This document shows positions 61,855 to 64,000 of a DNA stretch of 64,000 bases, in pieces; within the stretch, counting starts at the first letter, position 1, and every line of letters starts with the position of its first letter. The stretch lies in NCBI RefSeq assembly GCF_017515565.1, contig NZ_JAFWFN010000004.1, positions 1 to 64,000 on the forward strand. The letters run 5' to 3'. Source of the DNA: Halomonas sp. GTDB taxonomy: Bacteria; Pseudomonadota; Gammaproteobacteria; Pseudomonadales; Halomonadaceae. The position numbers and the translations under genes are program-made. Below the pieces are notes generated by a model, which was given only the letters and a program-made list of their open reading frames with translations, was not told the DNA's origin and ran no database searches.

Positions 61855-62286
61855 ATGCAAACACAGCCGTTAGAAAAGGGTGTCGAGATTACGTCGTCAC
61901 TCACCGTTGAAGCATTAGAGGACGTTAAAGCCAAAGGCTTCAAAACAGTTATCTGCAACTGCAAGGCTGGGGAAAGTGACGCGTTTCCGGATGAAGCGGC
62001 CTACCGCCAAAAAGCAGAAGCGATAGGCCTGCACTGGGTACATATTCCGGTAGCGCCCGGTGACTATCGCCCAGCGGATGTGAAGGCATTTGCACAGGCC
62101 ATGCAGCAGTTACCCCGACCTATTTTAGCGTTTTGCCGCTCAGGAAAGCGGGCAACGCATCTTTGGGCGTATGCCAAACGCCATACCGAACAGTGCGACC
62201 TAGCCGTGCTTTTCTCTGCTGCGAAAGCCGCAGGGTTTGATTTGGAAGAGCACCGTGAGGGGTTGGAAAATCAGCCTAATGAATAG
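61855..62286 (+). CDS. DUF442/TIGR01244 phosphatase-like sulfurtransferase
   Basis: A 143-residue protein with the dual-specificity-phosphatase-like DUF442 fold. Its catalytic loop CRSGKRA (about residues 93-99) contains the nucleophilic cysteine. In Blh proteins of some bacteria this domain is fused to the MBL domain; here it is a separate gene 35 bases after the MBL gene. It probably hands sulfur to, or works with, that enzyme. Confidence 0.87.
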   Translation: MQTQPLEKGVEITSSLTVEALEDVKAKGFKTVICNCKAGESDAFPDEAAYRQKAEAIGLHWVHIPVAPGDYRPADVKAFAQAMQQLPRPILAFCRSGKRATHLWAYAKRHTEQCDLAVLFSAAKAAGFDLEEHREGLENQPNE

Positions 62287-62336
62287 AACATCGCCGCGGG
62301 GTGAGCGGTTGGCGAGCGACTACGTGAGTGCGCAAG

Positions 62337-64000
62337 ATGAGTCTTGAGCGTTGGATACCATTAGTCGGCTGGCTACGGCGCTACCAGCGAGCGCAGTTCT
62401 CTCGGGATGCGCTGGCAGCGGTGATAGTAACGCTTATGCTAGTGCCTCAAGCACTGGCCTATGCGTTGTTGGCAGGGTTGCCCCCGGAAATGGGGTTGTA
62501 CGCCAGCATGCTGCCGCTAGTGCTGTATGCAATTTTTGGTACCAGCGCGAGTTTAGCGGTGGGGCCAGTGGCCGTTGCCGCGCTAATGACAGCGTCTGCG
62601 TTAAGCGGTTTTGCGACACCCGGTAGCCCGGAATACATTGGGGCCGCGCTGGTGCTCGCGGCGCTTTCAGGGCTTATTTTGATGGGCATGGGCGTACTGC
62701 GGCTGGGTTTTTTGGTGAATTTTTTAAGCCACCCCGTTATTTCAGGGTTTATCACCGCCTCAGGTATTTTAATTGCCATTAGTCAGCTAAAGCATATTTT
62801 AGGGGTCGAGGCGTCTGGTCATAACGTAACTGAGTTATTAGGTGCACTGTTCAGCCAGTGGCAGCAGGTTAACGTCATCACGTTAATGATTGGCTTAGGC
62901 GTTTGGGGCTATTTGCTGGTCTGCCGTAAACATCTACAGCAGTGGTTGATAGCGCTGGGGGCTCCCGCCAACGTTTCCGGCATCGTCGTGAAAGCCGCGC
63001 CAATCTCAGCGGTGATGGTTACGACGCTGCTGGCCTGGGGCTTCAACCTGGATCAACACGGCGTTGATGTGGTGGGCTTTGTGCCCAGCGGTTTGCCAGC
63101 CATTGCGCTGCCAAGCCTTGATCAATCGCTGTGGGTGGGGTTGCTGCCGGCGGCGCTGCTAATCAGTTTAGTTGGGTTTGTGGAGTCGGTTTCCGTGGCG
63201 CAAACCCTTGCGGCGAAACGCCGTCAGCGCATCGACCCTAACCAAGAATTGATTGCCCTGGGGGTGGCGAATTTGGGTGCTGGTGTTAGCGGTGGTTCGC
63301 CGGTGTCGGGTGGGTTTTCCCGCTCAGTGGTTAATTTTGAAGCAGGGGCCGCAACGCCGCTGGCAGGTGCATTCACGGCCTTAGGAATTGTGCTGGCGAC
63401 GCTGTTGTTAACAGACCTGTTGGCGTTTTTACCTACCGCGACGCTGGCAGCTACGATTATCGTGGCGGTAAGCACGTTGATTGATTTACCCGCGGTTAAG
63501 CGAACATGGCAGTACTCCCGCAGCGATGGCCTGGCCATGGTGGCGACCTTGCTGTTGACGCTACTTCATAGCGTGGAAGTGGGCATTGTAGGCGGTGTGG
63601 TGCTCTCGCTGGGGCTGCACCTTTACCGTACCAGCCAGCCGCACAGTGCTGTTGTAGGCCGGGTGCCGGGCACTGAGCACTTTCGTAACGTGCAGCGGCA
63701 TAAGGTTGAGACTGATGAGCATGTGGCGATACTGCGAATTGATGAAAGCCTCTACTTCGCCAACGCTCGCTACCTGGAAGACACCGTGATGGCGCTGGCC
63801 GCCCGCTCCCCGTCGCTGAAACACATTGTGCTGACCTGCCAAGCCGTCAACATCATTGATGCTTCCGCATTAGAAAGCCTAGAAGCCATTAACGGTCGGC
63901 TAAAAGATGCCGGCGCTATGCTGCACTTAGCCGAAGTAAAAGGCCCCGTTATGGACCGCCTAAAAGGGACCGACCTTTATCGCGAACTTACCGGGCAGGT
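62337..64000 (+). CDS. SulP family inorganic anion transporter, truncated by window end
   Basis: The reading frame starts at ATG 62337 and stays open to the window edge, giving at least 554 residues. About 10-12 membrane helices are followed from roughly residue 460 by a STAS domain (HVAILRIDESLYFANARYLE). The N-terminus MSLERWIPLVGWLRRY and the DALAAVIVTLMLVPQALAYA region are SulP signatures. It may carry sulfate, bicarbonate or another anion, perhaps sulfite exported after persulfide oxidation. It is likely in one operon with the MBL and DUF442 genes. Confidence 0.9.
   Translation, partial: MSLERWIPLVGWLRRYQRAQFSRDALAAVIVTLMLVPQALAYALLAGLPPEMGLYASMLPLVLYAIFGTSASLAVGPVAVAALMTASALSGFATPGSPEYIGAALVLAALSGLILMGMGVLRLGFLVNFLSHPVISGFITASGILIAISQLKHILGVEASGHNVTELLGALFSQWQQVNVITLMIGLGVWGYLLVCRKHLQQWLIALGAPANVSGIVVKAAPISAVMVTTLLAWGFNLDQHGVDVVGFVPSGLPAIALPSLDQSLWVGLLPAALLISLVGFVESVSVAQTLAAKRRQRIDPNQELIALGVANLGAGVSGGSPVSGGFSRSVVNFEAGAATPLAGAFTALGIVLATLLLTDLLAFLPTATLAATIIVAVSTLIDLPAVKRTWQYSRSDGLAMVATLLLTLLHSVEVGIVGGVVLSLGLHLYRTSQPHSAVVGRVPGTEHFRNVQRHKVETDEHVAILRIDESLYFANARYLEDTVMALAARSPSLKHIVLTCQAVNIIDASALESLEAINGRLKDAGAMLHLAEVKGPVMDRLKGTDLYRELTGQ

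Noticed and set aside
1-64000. CRISPR arrays, tRNA genes, insertion sequences, prophage genes
   Set aside because: None was seen on either strand; no transposase, integrase or spaced direct repeat array is present.

Overview
The window looks like the chromosome of a moderately halophilic gammaproteobacterium of the Halomonadaceae (Halomonas/Vreelandella type). This rests on protein flavour and gene order: rpsT-murJ-ribF-ileS-lspA-fkpB-ispH followed by minor pilins, a DUF501 gene, PatB and CnoX homologues, and a full nar island. No database search was possible, so the genus is an inference. GC content looks moderate, except for one strongly AT-rich gap at 59044-59793. I saw no insertion sequence, prophage, CRISPR array or tRNA gene.

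Layout. 1-180: 3' end of an rRNA operon (5S rRNA and terminator). 394-12765: ordinary housekeeping and accessory genes, including a small lipoprotein, Tim44-like protein, isochorismatase-like hydrolase, yaaA, tas, a Sel1 protein, an exonuclease, a LOG-family hydrolase, a thioesterase, an HNH protein, patB, cnoX, and a secreted rhodanese plus DsrE-like pair. 13009-25157: rpsT, murJ, ribF, ileS, lspA, fkpB, ispH, four minor type IV pilin genes and trpS. 25282-30990: a DUF1090 protein, a BASS transporter, and two divergent c-di-GMP enzymes (a GAF-PAS-PAS-GGDEF-EAL protein and a GAF-GGDEF cyclase).

31130-57890 is a compact nitrate-respiration island. It holds two NarK-type transporters separated by a universal stress protein, the narXL two-component system, three little-known genes, ubiT, the NO-detoxification set hmp / nnrS / nsrR, ubiV and ubiU, hemN, narGHJI, a cytoplasmic parvulin, and molybdenum-cofactor genes (moaB, moeA, a DGC-type zinc-binding protein, moaA). 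Together the genes cover nitrate entry and nitrite exit, sensing, the membrane-bound reductase and its cofactor. They also cover oxygen-independent haem synthesis (HemN), oxygen-independent ubiquinone synthesis (UbiTUV) and protection against the NO by-product (Hmp, NnrS, NsrR). Sites read from the sequence tie it together: FNR/Anr-like boxes before ubiT and between ubiU and hemN, a NarL-type inverted heptamer pair before narK, an almost ideal NsrR operator before hmp, and a potentially structured leader before narG.

57889-60910 is a less ordinary stretch. It contains a decayed dnaJ/cbpA remnant, two predicted ferritin-like helical proteins around a phasin-like protein, a 750-bp AT-rich gap with a G-quadruplex motif, and a 600-bp gap with no convincing gene. 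60911-64000 holds an MBL-fold persulfide-dioxygenase-like protein, a DUF442 protein and the 5' part of a SulP anion transporter that runs off the window.

The best candidates for new biology are the hmp operator/hairpin that also covers the ribosome-binding site, the folded narG leader, the DGC protein coupled to moaA, the uncharacterised genes between narX and ubiT, and the ferritin-like/phasin cluster.
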